Origin: Sinohyriopsis cumingii
Taxonomy: Eukaryota; Mollusca; Bivalvia; Unionida; Unionidae
Length of the DNA stretch: 64,000 nt
Reading direction: 5' to 3'
Assembly: GCA_028554795.2 (NCBI GenBank)
Contig: CM068842.1
Coordinates: forward strand, 53,209,608 to 53,273,607
Below the pieces are notes generated by a model that had not been told where the DNA came from, made no database searches, and was given only the letters and a program-made list of their open reading frames with translations. The position numbers and the translations under genes are program-made. Every line of letters starts with the position of its first letter. Position 1 is the first letter of the stretch. Positions 63,203-64,000 of the stretch are shown one piece after another.

Positions 63203-64000
63203 GTATATTTTGTAGGCGAATTCAGCGTTGAGCAGTTGAACTTTGTAAACAAATTCTGGGATATATTGATAAGTTTACGTCCGTAATTTATTGTCTCTAT
63301 TTAACATGTATTCTGCTTTCACCCTCTCTTTCTCATTCTACAGTTTAGAAAATAGCATTCAGCAACGTGCAAAAGAAATCTTGCAGTTTCTCGCTAGCCT
63401 CAAAACTACGGTGAAACATTCTCATTTTCGTAGAATTTGAGAAGGCGTAAGAAACTCGAGTGGCGTTGTAAACATCGGTTTAATTTGAACAATCGACCAT
63501 GGTAGGAGATAAGCCATACCAGTTAGTCAGATTATATTTATGTGAGAAACATGCTGTAGACCAAACAAGAAATATTGTCGCTAAGGGTTGATGTCAGAAC
63601 GATAATTTTTTGAGTTGTGTGATCAATATATCTACTGATCTATCAAAGTGAATGAAGAATTCATTGCTGTTGACTTTGTCCGATATAAAAGTTAATATTT
63701 TTAAATTTATTTAGGTCGCATTAGTGGAGGATTCGATGACGGAGCAGCGAGTGGGACCTTCGCAGGAGGATTAGGAAATGGCGGCGTTGATTCTGGACTT
63801 GGGGGACAAGGTGGTTTTGGTGGAGGTGTCAATAGCAGAGCTTTAAATGGCGGATTTGGGCGTCTTGCAAGTGGGGGGACTGGCGGGTCCAGAGGTATTG
63901 ACAGAGGAGAATTTGGTGGAGAGAGCGGACCCGGACAAGGATTTAATGATGCAACGTTACTTAATCGACCTGGATCTGTTGCTGGAGTAAGGGGGCTAAA
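60009..64000 (+). CDS. Second secreted Gly-rich repeat protein (partial at window end)
   Basis: Exons are read at 60004-60084, 61563-62426 and 63715 to the window end, all phase 1 with GT/AG junctions. The first encodes MVSLKIYLIAYFLAATRSIY, a signal peptide. The second and third are Gly/Asn/Arg-rich and related to each other: both have a GGF(E/D)xGA start and GQGGFG followed by VNSR, so the gene grew by exon duplication. No globular domain is visible. Signal-peptide exon plus phase-1 Gly-rich exons is the same plan as the gene at 3934-11517; a matrix or structural role is inferred. The 3' end is outside the window. Confidence 0.7.
60571..60817. repeat. 41-bp minisatellite, about six copies, in intron
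   Basis: Degenerate units contain TGAAACTTGTTCAGATGTTA then CGAGTCTAGGAGAATA. A (GT)n run follows at 60869-60894. Confidence 0.85.
60905..61204 (-). mobile_element. tRNA-derived SINE in intron (minus strand)
   Basis: The minus strand reads CCGGTGGCCTAGTGGTTAGA (A box) and GTGGTTTCGATCCCC (B box), then a body with GACTGGTCGGCCTGGTGTCA and ATATGACTGGGTGGGACATC. The 3' limit is approximate. It lies in the intron of the second Gly-rich gene. Confidence 0.8.
62427..63714. other. Intron of the second Gly-rich gene
   Basis: Donor GTGAGA at 62427, acceptor ATTTAG before 63715. It contains a (CT)n run at 63172-63198 and no other recognised feature. Confidence 0.6.

Overview
The window is animal genomic DNA: AT-rich, intron-bearing, full of CT, CA, TA and AAT microsatellites, with tRNA-derived SINEs and degraded LINE pieces. 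Two secreted Gly/Asn-rich repeat proteins with all-phase-1 exons lie at the edges. They resemble invertebrate extracellular-matrix or shell-matrix proteins, so a lophotrochozoan such as a mollusc is my best guess. The species cannot be fixed from the sequence.

Layout. 1-2.8 kb: intergenic DNA with a decayed LINE. 2.8-11.6 kb: a five-exon coding gene for a Met/Asn/Gly repeat protein with a Pro-rich tail. 12.65-40.24 kb: a nested pair of Maverick/Polinton (adintovirus-like) elements. 40.2-53.5 kb: non-coding DNA with a foldback element, a hAT end, a SINE and a long 31-bp minisatellite. 53.6-56.8 kb: a third, much older Polinton relic. 57-60 kb: non-coding. 60-64 kb: a second secreted Gly-rich gene that runs off the window.

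The centrepiece is a 16,074-bp Polinton (18484-34557) in minus orientation. It has terminal inverted repeats beginning AGTAGTTAAG and a perfect 6-bp target duplication, TGCGGC. It carries an FtsK/A32-type ATPase, a chromodomain integrase, major capsid, penton-like minor capsid and pX-like proteins, a protein-primed-type DNA polymerase B, a zinc-knuckle protein and several small basic or coiled-coil proteins. It sits inside the 3' end of the PolB gene of an older, decayed Polinton of the same family on the plus strand (left part 12655-18483, right part 34564-40238). Removing the insert and one TSD restores the old PolB frame. The younger copy is itself damaged: its PolB is frameshifted and lacks the motif C region, and its integrase ORF has no AUG.

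The most unusual signal concerns RNA 3' ends. The five small terminal genes of the young element, and two orthologues in the old one, are each followed about 25-35 nt past the stop by a sense-strand hairpin. It matches the replication-dependent histone mRNA 3' stem-loop (GGCCCTTTTCAGGGCC, then ACCCA or a variant), with a purine-rich CGAAAAGA-type block placed like the U7-binding histone downstream element. At least two core gene units instead end with AATAAA. Two of these genes diverge from a promoter with CCAAT, CRE and TATA motifs, as histone gene pairs do. This suggests a class of Polinton genes whose mRNAs use the host's S-phase histone mRNA pathway. I know of no description of this, but I could not search for one.
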